A stretch of 8,356 nt of DNA from Clostridium sp. CAG:245 (GTDB lineage: Bacteria > Bacillota > Clostridia > TANB77 > CAG-508), in assembly GCA_000435175.1 (NCBI GenBank), contig FR880068.1, positions 24,528 to 32,883 of the forward strand. The letters are read 5' to 3'. A program made the translations under genes and the position numbers. The notes under the pieces were generated by a model, which was given only the letters and a program-made list of their open reading frames with translations, ran no database searches and was not told the DNA's origin. This document shows positions 1 through 6,530 of this stretch, piece after piece (the first letter of the stretch is position 1; the number at the start of each line of letters is the position of its first letter).

Positions 1-426
1 TAAAACTATTATGTTTTCCCCTGCAATTACTTCTGCTCCATCGTTTACATCTCCTAGTATTACTAAACTTCCTTCAAATTCTACTTTTTGTCCAGACCTT
101 ACTGAACCTCTATGAAATTTTGTTTCTGATGTTGCTATTTCTTTGCAATATGTTTTTGTAATTCCGTGTAGTCCTAATGTTCTTGGGCTATCGAATTTTA
201 TTTTTACATCGAAGTGCTTTTTTATTAATTCTTGTATTTCGTCTATTTCTCTATTTTTTAGTACTTTTCCTGTTATTACTATTGGCGTTTTTTCACTCTG
301 ATATAATTTTTTTAACTCTGGTATTTTCTTTCTTAGTGAGTACATTATATCTTCTTGTGAAAAATCTTCATTTATTTTTATTACTATGTCGTCTTTTTTT
401 AGATTTATTGTTATGCAACTTTTCAT
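1..426 (-). CDS. minC: Septum site-determining protein MinC (3' part cut off by window edge)
   Basis: MinC inhibits FtsZ polymerisation and, with MinD, blocks division rings away from midcell. The 142 visible codons start at ATG 424-426, with an AAGAGG ribosome binding site 8 nt upstream (435-440). Residues 1 to about 100 look like the MinC N-terminal FtsZ-binding domain. From about residue 106 the C-terminal beta-helix domain begins, with the family-typical RSGQ (110-113) and GDVNDGAE (125-132) followed by an AGENIIVL strand. MinC is usually about 210-220 residues, so roughly 70 are missing beyond the left edge. The gene follows mrdA after 63 nt on the same strand, as in many Clostridia where minC-minD-minE end the mre cluster. 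minD and minE would be expected to the left but cannot be seen. An upstream ATG at 485-487 stops after three codons and is not the start. Confidence 0.9.
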   Translation of the reverse strand, partial: MKSCITINLKKDDIVIKINEDFSQEDIMYSLRKKIPELKKLYQSEKTPIVITGKVLKNREIDEIQELIKKHFDVKIKFDSPRTLGLHGITKTYCKEIATSETKFHRGSVRSGQKVEFEGSLVILGDVNDGAEVIAGENIIVL

Positions 427-489
427 ATTTACATCCTCTTTTATATTAATATTTGCACTTTCTATTTTAGCTTTATCAGATGTTCATTT

Positions 490-2583
490 TTAGTTTATTA
501 TTTGTACTGTTGGTATTGCTGTTGTGTTTTCTGTAACTTGATTTGTGTTCATTCCAAAGTATTGGGCTATTATATCTCTTGCAACTTCTGCTGTGTAGCT
601 TCCGTGTCCACCATTTCTAACAAATACTACTATTGCAATTTCTGGGTCATCGAATGGTGCAAATCCAACAAACCATGCGTTTGTTTTGCCTTGTACACCT
701 GTTTGAGCAGAACCTGTTTTTCCTCCTACTTCTATGTTGAAGTTTCTAAAGGTTGAATATGCTGTTCCTCCAGATTCACTTGTAACTCCTCTCATTCCTT
801 CTAGTATGGCTTCTATGTTTTCTTCTTTGAAGTTCATTTCTTCTACATTTTCTTGTTGTAAACCTAGCTTCTCGTTTACATATGATTCGTATTCGTCTCT
901 TGAAACTTCACTTCCGTCTGGATTTATTATAGATTTTACTATTGTAACATCTAAGTTTTTGCCTCTATTTGCTATCATTGCGACATATTTTGCCATTTGT
1001 AATGGAGTAAATGTGTTGTAACTCTGACCTATTGCAGCAGAAATTGTTTCTCCTGGATTCCATACTCTGTTTTCTTGTTTTGCAATTTCGTTACTTGCAA
1101 GTACACCATCTATTTCTCCTTTAAGCTCTATTCCTGTCTTGTGTCCTAACCCTAAATAATATGAGTATTTTGCAAGATTATCTATTCCAAGTCTATCTCC
1201 TAAATCGTAGAAGAAGTAGTTACACGAGTGTTCTATTGCCTGCGATACATTTAAATATCCATGTCCATGTCTATTCCAGCATTTCCAAGAGCTATTGTAT
1301 TTTCTGAATACTCCTGTATCATTTATTTTTGTTTTTGGGGTAATTGTACCTGTTTCGAGTCCTGCAAGTGCTGTTACCATTTTGTAAGTTGAACCTGGAG
1401 AATACATTGCAGATATTGCCTTGTTTTCCAATGGTTTTGTATCTCCGTTTATATAGTAATTCCATGTATTTGTGTCTATTCCATTTACGAAAGCCGATGG
1501 ATCGTAGTCTGGATAACTTGCCATTGCGATTACTTCACCTGTTTTTACATTTAAAACAACCGCTGCACCAGCATCTGCTGGGTTATTTTCTTGCGAGAAA
1601 CCATGGTTTGCAATTTTATTTATGTTGTCTGCCAATGCCTGTTCTGTTACAGCCTGTAGCTTAGAATCTATTGTTAATATTACATCAGAACCAGAAACAG
1701 CCTCTTTTGATACATATTCGTCTGTTATTGTACCATCAACATTCATGTCTATTTGCTTTACGCCATCTGTTCCCTTTAAGTATTTTTCAAATACATATTC
1801 GATTCCAGATTTTCCTATGATATCGTTCTGATTATATATGTCTTCGTTCCCTTCAAGCTCACTACTTTCTATTCTACCAATTCTCCCTAATATATGAGAA
1901 GCTGTTGTTTTAAGTGGATAGACTCTTACTGGAGTTTCAACAACCTCTACACCAGAAAATTCGGCATTTCTTTCTTTTATCTGTTCTAAACTTTGTCTGC
2001 TTATATTGCTTGCTATTTCTATAGATTTTGTACTACTATAACCTTTATATGATATTTCATATCTTATTGCCAATATTTTTCTTATGTCTTCTACATTGTC
2101 AGATGTAATATCATATTTATTTTTAAAATAGTTAAAGGCTTCTTCTGCAGTTGCATCTTCATCTATGTTATTCGCTTTTTTCCACTTTTTCTGACTCTCT
2201 TCTTCTTCCAGTTTAAACCTGTATGGATTAACATCTATAAGAAAGTTGTCCACATATGAGTCACTGTTTGTGGATAATATATTTAACAATTTCAATATTG
2301 TTGTGTTTAAAGTCTCGTTGTTAACCTTTGTTTTATATAAAACTATTGAATACTGGGCATCAACTGATGCAAGCATTGTTCCAGAACTATCTTTAATACT
2401 TCCTCTATCTGCCTTTAGTACACTTTCCCTTGTAAGCTTTGTGTTTGAAGTTTCCCTATACTCTTCTCCATGCACAATTTGAAGATTAAATAATTGAGCA
2501 AGTAGCACAATTCCAACTATATATACTAATATTGTTAATATATTATATCTAATTCTATCATTTTTAGCTTTTTCTTTTCCCAA
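490..2583 (-). CDS. mrdA: Penicillin-binding protein 2, elongasome D,D-transpeptidase (class B PBP)
   Basis: This membrane-anchored transpeptidase crosslinks peptidoglycan during lateral wall growth and works with a SEDS polymerase and MreBCD. The protein is 697 residues. One membrane segment lies at about 15-36, and the PBP dimerisation domain starts near ADRGSIKD (58-65). The catalytic domain covers about 335-675. Its active-site motifs are complete: SxxK as S398-T-Y-K401 with nucleophile S398, SxN as S453-C-N455, and KTG at 622-624. The WKCWNRHGHG stretch (433-442) is typical of PBP2. The region at about 85-200 is long and charged, as in clostridial PBP2 proteins. The start is TTG 2581-2583, chosen because AAGAAGG (2591-2597) sits 7 nt upstream and the frame has no suitable ATG nearby. 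It lies 107 nt after mreD and 63 nt before minC. No defect is visible. Confidence 0.95.
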   Translation of the reverse strand: MGKEKAKNDRIRYNILTILVYIVGIVLLAQLFNLQIVHGEEYRETSNTKLTRESVLKADRGSIKDSSGTMLASVDAQYSIVLYKTKVNNETLNTTILKLLNILSTNSDSYVDNFLIDVNPYRFKLEEEESQKKWKKANNIDEDATAEEAFNYFKNKYDITSDNVEDIRKILAIRYEISYKGYSSTKSIEIASNISRQSLEQIKERNAEFSGVEVVETPVRVYPLKTTASHILGRIGRIESSELEGNEDIYNQNDIIGKSGIEYVFEKYLKGTDGVKQIDMNVDGTITDEYVSKEAVSGSDVILTIDSKLQAVTEQALADNINKIANHGFSQENNPADAGAAVVLNVKTGEVIAMASYPDYDPSAFVNGIDTNTWNYYINGDTKPLENKAISAMYSPGSTYKMVTALAGLETGTITPKTKINDTGVFRKYNSSWKCWNRHGHGYLNVSQAIEHSCNYFFYDLGDRLGIDNLAKYSYYLGLGHKTGIELKGEIDGVLASNEIAKQENRVWNPGETISAAIGQSYNTFTPLQMAKYVAMIANRGKNLDVTIVKSIINPDGSEVSRDEYESYVNEKLGLQQENVEEMNFKEENIEAILEGMRGVTSESGGTAYSTFRNFNIEVGGKTGSAQTGVQGKTNAWFVGFAPFDDPEIAIVVFVRNGGHGSYTAEVARDIIAQYFGMNTNQVTENTTAIPTVQIIN

Positions 2584-2590
2584 TTAATCA

Positions 2591-2597
2591 CCTTCTT
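2591..2597 (-). promoter_or_regulatory. Ribosome binding site supporting the TTG start of mrdA
   Basis: AAGAAGG lies 7 nt upstream of TTG 2581-2583 on the minus strand, which fixes the mrdA start at that codon. Confidence 0.75.
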
Positions 2598-2689
2598 ACA
2601 AATAAAACTAAATTTTAGTATTTCTATTTTTTTAATTTACTGTGTAATAATTTATCCTTTAGAAAACTTTGCACAATATTATTAATAAT

Positions 2690-3271
2690 TTAAAAATATC
2701 TTGTTAAAATAAACTTATCATCAAATAAATTTTCTACATAATATCCAGCTTTTTTTATTAATGGATATATTATGATTGTTATTAATGTGTTAAACACAAG
2801 CTCAACAAGAAGTATTTTTGAAAATGCTAATATTTCAATTGTTCCTTCTGTTCTAAGCATTGTAAAAATATATAAAACTGTTTCATAGATAGCTGTTGTA
2901 ATTATAACCATTAGTGTTACTATAAAACGACTATCTTTTGAAAAATTTTTACTCAATATCTCGCCAATTAGTCCGATTGCACCTAGTGCAAAAGCAGATA
3001 TTCCAACGGTTTTGCCTAGTATTATATCTAAATATAGCCCAAATGCAAAACCGAATACCACTCCTAATTTTCTTTTCATGAACAAGCCCATAAATAGTAC
3101 AAGAATTACGTATAGATTAGGCATTATACCAGCTATGTTGAACCAAGTAAAAAAATTTGCTTGCAAAAAATATATTAGAAAAAATATTAATATTAAACAT
3201 AGTATTGTAATTGTTTTTTTCATCGTTGTACGTTGAAAAATAATTACAATTTTGGCTATGTCAAATTTCAT
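2690..3271 (-). CDS. mreD: Rod shape-determining protein MreD, with an unusual N-terminal extension
   Basis: MreD is the polytopic membrane partner of MreC in the elongasome. The 193-residue frame is very hydrophobic, with about five or six membrane segments (roughly 18-36, 50-66, 70-88, 92-104, 116-138 and 150-171). It carries the family pattern IMPNLYVIL (49-57) and GFAFGLYLDIILGKTVG (74-90). Two starts are possible. ATG 3269-3271 gives residues 1-16, which are encoded by the palindromic element described at 3232-3353. ATG 3221-3223 (Met17, MKKTITIL) gives 177 residues, closer to family length and beginning just before the first membrane segment. Neither has a Shine-Dalgarno sequence at normal distance. 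The upstream ATG directly follows the TGA of a micro-ORF, so coupled translation is possible. Gene identity is firm from hydropathy, motifs and position between mreC and mrdA. The start is uncertain. Confidence 0.88.
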   Translation of the reverse strand: MKFDIAKIVIIFQRTTMKKTITILCLILIFFLIYFLQANFFTWFNIAGIMPNLYVILVLFMGLFMKRKLGVVFGFAFGLYLDIILGKTVGISAFALGAIGLIGEILSKNFSKDSRFIVTLMVIITTAIYETVLYIFTMLRTEGTIEILAFSKILLVELVFNTLITIIIYPLIKKAGYYVENLFDDKFILTRYF

Positions 3272-3353
3272 TCAAAACGCGGTTACATACAACAAGTATG
3301 CGCCCTTACCTTTTGAATTCATTTTCCTTGCCAAAATTTAATCCTTTTCCAAC
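3232..3353. repeat. 122-bp palindromic element with terminal inverted repeats (MITE-like)
   Basis: The two ends are inverted repeats. On the plus strand 3232-3256 reads GTTGAAAAATAATTACAATT followed by TTGGC. The complement of 3330-3353 matches it at 21 of 24 aligned bases plus one single-base gap. Inside these arms lie further nested complementary pairs: ATTCAAAA 3270-3277 with TTTTGAAT 3311-3318, GGT 3281-3283 with ACC 3308-3310, and CATAC 3286-3290 with GTATG 3296-3300 around the loop AACAA. All pairs share one centre near 3293, so the element is a nearly complete long hairpin. It fills most of the mreC-mreD gap and enters the mreD frame. No transposase and no convincing target-site duplication is visible. 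This looks like a small non-autonomous or palindromic dispersed repeat. A structured intercistronic RNA is the alternative. Confidence 0.7.
3272..3334 (-). CDS. Putative 20-codon micro-ORF ahead of mreD
   Basis: A TTG codon (3332-3334) has AAAAGGA 7 nt upstream and opens a 20-codon frame. The frame has an internal ATG at 3320-3322 and ends in GAYLLYVTAF. Its TGA (3272-3274) is immediately followed by the upstream mreD ATG (3269-3271), an arrangement compatible with termination-reinitiation coupling. The whole micro-ORF lies inside the palindromic element 3232-3353, so it may be accidental. I know of no family for the peptide. It would be supported by ribosome profiling or by conservation of its frame in other copies of the element. 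Confidence 0.25.
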   Translation of the reverse strand: MARKMNSKGKGAYLLYVTAF

Positions 3354-3380
3354 TCAGCTCCTTTCATAAAAATGCTTATC

Positions 3381-4196
3381 CTATTTAATAATTACTAAAA
3401 CCGTCTCCAACTTATCAAAATTAACGGCAGGTTCTACTAAAATATATCTGTTAGTTAAATTTTTTGTTTCTATTATTTGTTTTACGGTTCCTATTGTAAT
3501 TCCCTTGGGGTAAATTCCACCTAACCCAGAGGTTTCAACCTTGTCACCCTCTAGTAATGCCGCAGAAGTTGGTATATATGTTCCTTTTAGCATGTTTGAA
3601 TTTTCTAGATTTCCTTTTATTATAACAGAATCTCTTGCAGTTCCAACTACACTACTTACCGCACTAGATGTATCTAATAAAGTTTGTACCTTTGCAGTTG
3701 TATCTGTAACAGAAATTATATGTCCGACTAATCCTGCATCGGCAATTACTGGCATTCCAACATCTACACCATCATTTTTACCAATGTTTATTACTATTAT
3801 GTTGCTGTAGTTGCTTGTATTTTTATTAATTACATAGCCTGGAATAGTTGTGTATTCTGTATATTTATCTTTTAAATTTACATATTCTTTTAATGTTTCA
3901 TTTTCAGACTTTATTACTTCTAATTCTCTTAAAGATTTTTCAAGTTCACTGTTACGCTCTTTTAAAGTTTTATTTTCTTCTTTTATAGTTGCAAGGTCTG
4001 AGAAAAATGTGCTGTTTCCACTAAATTTATTCTTTATGTAAGTAATTCCATTTTGAACTGGCATTACAAAAGAACTTAATGCTCCACCTATATGTGAAAA
4101 ATCTTCAATTTTTATGTTTGAAATAATTACAATTACAACTAAAACTATAATAGTAATAATTACTCCTATTATGCCGGTTTTCTTGTTCCTATACAT
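3381..4196 (-). CDS. mreC: Rod shape-determining protein MreC
   Basis: MreC is a bitopic scaffold that links MreB filaments and MreD to PBP2 on the outer face of the membrane. The 271-residue protein shows a short basic cytoplasmic tail (MYRNKKTG), one membrane helix at about 8-27, and a coiled-coil stretch at about 68-106 rich in E, K and L heptads. Then come the two beta-domains of the MreC fold, with GYVINKNTSNYSNIIVINIG (120-139), NDGVDVGMPVIADAGLVGHI (141-160) and TSGLGGIYPKGITIGTV (222-238). Length and domain order are normal. The start ATG 4194-4196 is preceded immediately by an in-frame TAA, so no longer form exists. The ribosome binding site AGAAGGAGG (4209-4217) is strong but 12 nt away, which is longer than usual. 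It follows mreB by 56 nt and is third of the mre genes before mrdA. Confidence 0.95.
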   Translation of the reverse strand: MYRNKKTGIIGVIITIIVLVVIVIISNIKIEDFSHIGGALSSFVMPVQNGITYIKNKFSGNSTFFSDLATIKEENKTLKERNSELEKSLRELEVIKSENETLKEYVNLKDKYTEYTTIPGYVINKNTSNYSNIIVINIGKNDGVDVGMPVIADAGLVGHIISVTDTTAKVQTLLDTSSAVSSVVGTARDSVIIKGNLENSNMLKGTYIPTSAALLEGDKVETSGLGGIYPKGITIGTVKQIIETKNLTNRYILVEPAVNFDKLETVLVIIK

Positions 4197-4208
4197 TTAT
4201 AGTTAATG

Positions 4209-4217
4209 CCTCCTTCT
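4209..4217 (-). promoter_or_regulatory. mreC ribosome binding site with long spacing
   Basis: AGAAGGAGG on the minus strand is a near-perfect Shine-Dalgarno sequence. It lies 12 nt from the mreC ATG (4194-4196). The TAA directly before that ATG rules out an in-frame earlier start. Confidence 0.7.
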
Positions 4218-4222
4218 GATAA

Positions 4223-4249
4223 TTGAAAAATAATTACAATTTTGGCTAT
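4223..4249. repeat. 27-bp exact copy of one end of the palindromic element
   Basis: Positions 4223-4249 are identical to 3233-3259, beginning TTGAAAAATAATTACAAT and ending TTTGGCTAT. Identity stops on both sides (A versus G at each flank). The 3233-3259 copy is the mreD-side terminal repeat of the palindromic element. Here it stands alone in the mreB-mreC gap, 3 nt after the mreB stop codon and just upstream of the mreC ribosome binding site. No matching left arm is found in the adjacent 3' end of mreB. It may be a remnant of an element copy or a conserved site used at both gene junctions. Confidence 0.85.
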
Positions 4250-4252
4250 AGT

Positions 4253-5281
4253 TTATCTTCTTCTATTCCTAATTAACGCCGTTCTAAGCTTGTCCATATC
4301 CTCTATTGTTTTACCAGTTCCATTTGCTACACAATCAAGTGGTCTATCTGCTACATAAACTGGAATTTCTATTTTTTGAGAAATTAATGTGTCTATTCCT
4401 TTTATTAAAGCTCCTCCACCTGTTAACACTATTCCACGCTCTATTATGTCTGATGCTAGCTCTGGTGGTGTTTTTTCAAGGGTTGCTTTAACTAAATCTA
4501 TAATTTTTTCTATAGAAGGAGCCATTGCCTCTTGAACTTGCTCAGATGTTACAATTTTGTTTTCTGGCAATCCTGTTGTTAGCTCTCTACCTCTTATTTC
4601 CATAGATTTTTGTGTTACTAGCGTAATTGCACAACCAAGTTCAAGCTTAACTTGCTCTGCTGTTGTACTTCCTACTGCTAGATTTAAATTATTTTTTATA
4701 TAATTAATAATCTCATCATCCATGGTATCACCTGCAACTCTTATAGAATCGCTTACAACTATTCCACCTAGAGATATTACTGCTACTTCAGTTGTTCCTC
4801 CGCCTATATCTACTACCATATTTCCTGTTGGTTCTGCCACGTCTATTCCTGCACCGATTGCTGCTGCCATAGGTTCTTCTATTAAATACACTTCTCTTGC
4901 TCCTGCTTGAGTTACAGCTTCTTCAACGGCTCTTTCTTCAACCTCGGTAATTCCAGATGGAACGCCTACTACAACTCTAGGTCTACCAGCATTATATCTT
5001 TTACAAACTTTTGTAATTACATTTCTAATCATCATCTGTGCTGCAGTAAAATCCGCAATAACACCGTCTTTCATTGGTCTTACTGCCCTAATTTGTTCTG
5101 GAGTTCTGCCAAGCATCTCCTTTGCTTCATGCCCTGTTGCAACAATTTGGTTGTTTTGTCTATTTATTGCCACAACAGAAGGCTCGTTTAGAACTATTCC
5201 CTTTCCTTTTATTGTTAGCAAAATGTTAGATGTTCCTAAATCCATCCCTATGTCTTTCGATACAAATGTAAAAAAATTCAT
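4253..5281 (-). CDS. mreB: Rod shape-determining actin homologue MreB
   Basis: MreB is the cytoplasmic, membrane-associated actin-like ATPase that orients lateral wall synthesis. The 342-residue protein has the actin-fold nucleotide motifs: phosphate-1 DLGTSN (14-19), phosphate-2 DIGGGTTE (158-165) and the adenosine motif TGGGALIKG (287-295). It also has VVVGVPSGITEVEERAV (103-119) and EEPMAAAIGAGI (135-146), which are MreB hallmarks. The amphipathic start MNFFTFVSKDIG suits membrane contact. The ATG (5279-5281) lies 3 nt after the radC stop, and its GAGGT site (5287-5291) is inside the end of radC, so the two are probably translationally coupled. Length is normal and nothing is missing. MreB could be confused with the paralogues Mbl or MreBH, but linkage to mreC and mreD supports MreB itself. 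Confidence 0.97.
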   Translation of the reverse strand: MNFFTFVSKDIGMDLGTSNILLTIKGKGIVLNEPSVVAINRQNNQIVATGHEAKEMLGRTPEQIRAVRPMKDGVIADFTAAQMMIRNVITKVCKRYNAGRPRVVVGVPSGITEVEERAVEEAVTQAGAREVYLIEEPMAAAIGAGIDVAEPTGNMVVDIGGGTTEVAVISLGGIVVSDSIRVAGDTMDDEIINYIKNNLNLAVGSTTAEQVKLELGCAITLVTQKSMEIRGRELTTGLPENKIVTSEQVQEAMAPSIEKIIDLVKATLEKTPPELASDIIERGIVLTGGGALIKGIDTLISQKIEIPVYVADRPLDCVANGTGKTIEDMDKLRTALIRNRRR

Positions 5282-5284
5282 TGT

Positions 5285-5974
5285 TTACCTCAATCCTCCT
5301 ATTGAAAATACGCTTGTATATCTTTCGTTTCCAATTATAATGTGGTCTAATAGCTCTATGCCTAATAATGTAGCTGCATTATATAATCTTTTGGTTGTTT
5401 CTATATCTTCTTTGCTCGGCGTTGGGTCTCCACTCGGATGATTATGTACCAAAATAATCTTCGGTGCTCCCATCTTTGTTGGTTCTGCTAATATATCCTT
5501 TGGCTCTATTATTGCTGAATTTGTGCCACCATATGACACATCTATAATCTTAATTAGCACATTTTTTGTATTTAAAACTAGTACTTTTACTTTTTCTCTT
5601 TTTTCGTATTTCATCTCATTCATTAACAAATTTGCCACTGATGCTGATGACCTTATTTGCACTTTGTTAGCATTTAGTGGTTTTGAAATTCTTTTTGCCA
5701 TTTCGCATACAGCTTTAATCTGAATTGCCTTAACTATTCCTATTCCTTTAATTTTTGTTAACTCTTCTAGTGAAATATCTTGCAAAAACTGAATATTTTC
5801 TTTATTTTTACTTTCTATTGATAAAATTTCTTGTGCGAGTTGTACTGATGTTTTCTCTTTTGTTCCTGTTTTTATTATTATTGCTAATAATTCTGAATTT
5901 GATAAATTGTCAATTCCATACATTTGTGCTTTTTCATATGGTCTTTCTGTTGATGGTAATTTTTTTATAGTCAA
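5285..5974 (-). CDS. radC: RadC family (JAB/MPN domain) protein
   Basis: RadC proteins are widespread JAMM-fold proteins. The old link to DNA repair is weakly supported and their true role is unsettled. The 229-residue protein has an N-terminal helix-hairpin-helix type region with GIGIVKAIQIKAVCEMAKRI (77-96) after a DNLSNSELLAIII motif (22-34). The C-terminal MPN domain carries a complete metal-binding motif: H177-N-H179-P-S-G-D, then PS and D190 (HxHPxGxxxPSxxD), with E157 upstream as the likely acidic catalytic partner. The start is TTG (5972-5974), supported by AAAGGA (5981-5986) 6 nt upstream. It sits between the DUF4321 gene (35 nt) and mreB (3 nt), a conserved position next to mreB in many Firmicutes. 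Presence here probably reflects operon history rather than a role in cell shape. Confidence 0.95.
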   Translation of the reverse strand: MTIKKLPSTERPYEKAQMYGIDNLSNSELLAIIIKTGTKEKTSVQLAQEILSIESKNKENIQFLQDISLEELTKIKGIGIVKAIQIKAVCEMAKRISKPLNANKVQIRSSASVANLLMNEMKYEKREKVKVLVLNTKNVLIKIIDVSYGGTNSAIIEPKDILAEPTKMGAPKIILVHNHPSGDPTPSKEDIETTKRLYNAATLLGIELLDHIIIGNERYTSVFSIGGLR

Positions 5975-5980
5975 TATAAA

Positions 5981-5986
5981 TCCTTT
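5981..5986 (-). promoter_or_regulatory. Ribosome binding site supporting the TTG start of radC
   Basis: AAAGGA lies 6 nt upstream of TTG 5972-5974 on the minus strand, and the resulting N-terminus matches the start of the conserved RadC region. Confidence 0.7.
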
Positions 5987-6009
5987 CCACCACTATTTTT
6001 CTATAAAAC

Positions 6010-6270
6010 TTATAATGCTTTTCTATATATGAAAATTGAAATTATTACGCCAATTATGCTTGCAATGTTTATTTTAAACATTAGTGCGAATGTTACTTTT
6101 GCTATTCCTAAGTCAAGTACAAGTGGTGAATTTGCAGATAGTCCAAATTCTTGACCGTATGATAGCCACCATAGGAAGTCAACTCCTGATGTAAGTTGCC
6201 CTATTAAACCTCCTATAACAAGTCCTGCTAAAATGAATAGTATGCATATCCATGTATTTTTGTTTTTCAT
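6010..6270 (-). CDS. DUF4321 family small membrane protein
   Basis: This 86-residue protein has two predicted membrane helices, at about 8-28 and 64-82. A short loop between them contains LWWLSYGQEFGLS (33-45) and SPLVLDLGIAKVTFA (48-62). The pattern of a first helix rich in G (AGLVIGGLIG), a W-containing loop and a strand-like VLDLG matches what I recall of DUF4321, a family found mainly in Clostridia beside radC and mreB. Its function is unknown. ATG 6268-6270 is well supported by GGAGG 8 nt upstream. As first gene after the promoter at 6365-6393 it should be co-transcribed with radC and mreBCD, which suggests but does not prove a link to envelope growth. Confidence 0.8.
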   Translation of the reverse strand: MKNKNTWICILFILAGLVIGGLIGQLTSGVDFLWWLSYGQEFGLSANSPLVLDLGIAKVTFALMFKINIASIIGVIISIFIYRKAL

Positions 6271-6295
6271 GTTTTTATCCTCCGTTTTTTATTGC

Positions 6296-6349
6296 GAATT
6301 AGTTTTATGTAAAGTTCTATCTTCTACGGATACAACGTTTTTCTAATTC
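6296..6349 (-). promoter_or_regulatory. Possible folded 5' leader of the DUF4321-mre transcript
   Basis: Within the predicted leader, minus-strand GAATTAG (6343-6349) is complementary to CTAATTC (6296-6302). Inside it, GTTGTATC (6329-6336) pairs with GATAGAAC (6314-6321) apart from one G-G mismatch, leaving a 7-nt loop. This could be a two-tier hairpin just upstream of the ribosome binding site. Sequences this AT-rich make such pairings common by chance, and I recognise no riboswitch class. Confidence 0.25.
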
Positions 6350-6364
6350 AATTTTACATTTTGT

Positions 6365-6393
6365 ATTATATCTTGAAATCGAGTTTTTTTCAA
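6365..6393 (-). promoter_or_regulatory. Sigma-A type promoter for the DUF4321-radC-mreBCD-mrdA-minC operon
   Basis: On the minus strand TTGAAA (6388-6393) and a perfect TATAAT (6365-6370) are separated by exactly 17 nt. Transcription should start near 6357-6359 and leave a leader of about 88 nt before the DUF4321 ATG. No other minus-strand promoter of this quality was seen between the genes that follow, so this may drive the whole set. Confidence 0.75.
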
Positions 6394-6530
6394 TACTAAA
6401 AGTTAAATATATTTTTTCATTTTCGTCAAATTTCGCTTTATTTTTTGCTTTTTATGTGATATATTAAATATTACATTTATTAAATAACAGTAATATAATA
6501 TATAAACACAATATTTCCATATTTTGTTCA

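Noticed and set aside
177..449. Plus-strand 90-codon frame rich in L and F
   Set aside because: It is the antisense shadow of minC. The minus-strand frame has recognisable MinC motifs and a ribosome binding site.
734..1831. Several plus-strand open frames of 69-106 codons across the left part
   Set aside because: They lie antisense to mrdA, lack ribosome binding sites and have no recognisable domains. The minus-strand protein is complete with all catalytic motifs.
2584..2689. The mreD-mrdA gap as a site for a small gene or terminator
   Set aside because: Only short frames and a loopless palindrome (ACTAAA-A-TTTAGT) are present. No stable hairpin with a T run and no ribosome binding site other than that of mrdA.
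3232..3353. The palindrome as a simple transcription terminator for mreC
   Set aside because: The outer stem encloses more than 70 nt and no clean T run follows a compact hairpin. mreD, mrdA and minC downstream have no promoter of good quality of their own, so read-through is expected.
6491..6499. Second TATAAT upstream of mecA as an alternative promoter
   Set aside because: The hexamer 17 nt upstream (TTACAT) matches the -35 consensus poorly, and such -10 words are frequent in this AT-rich gap.
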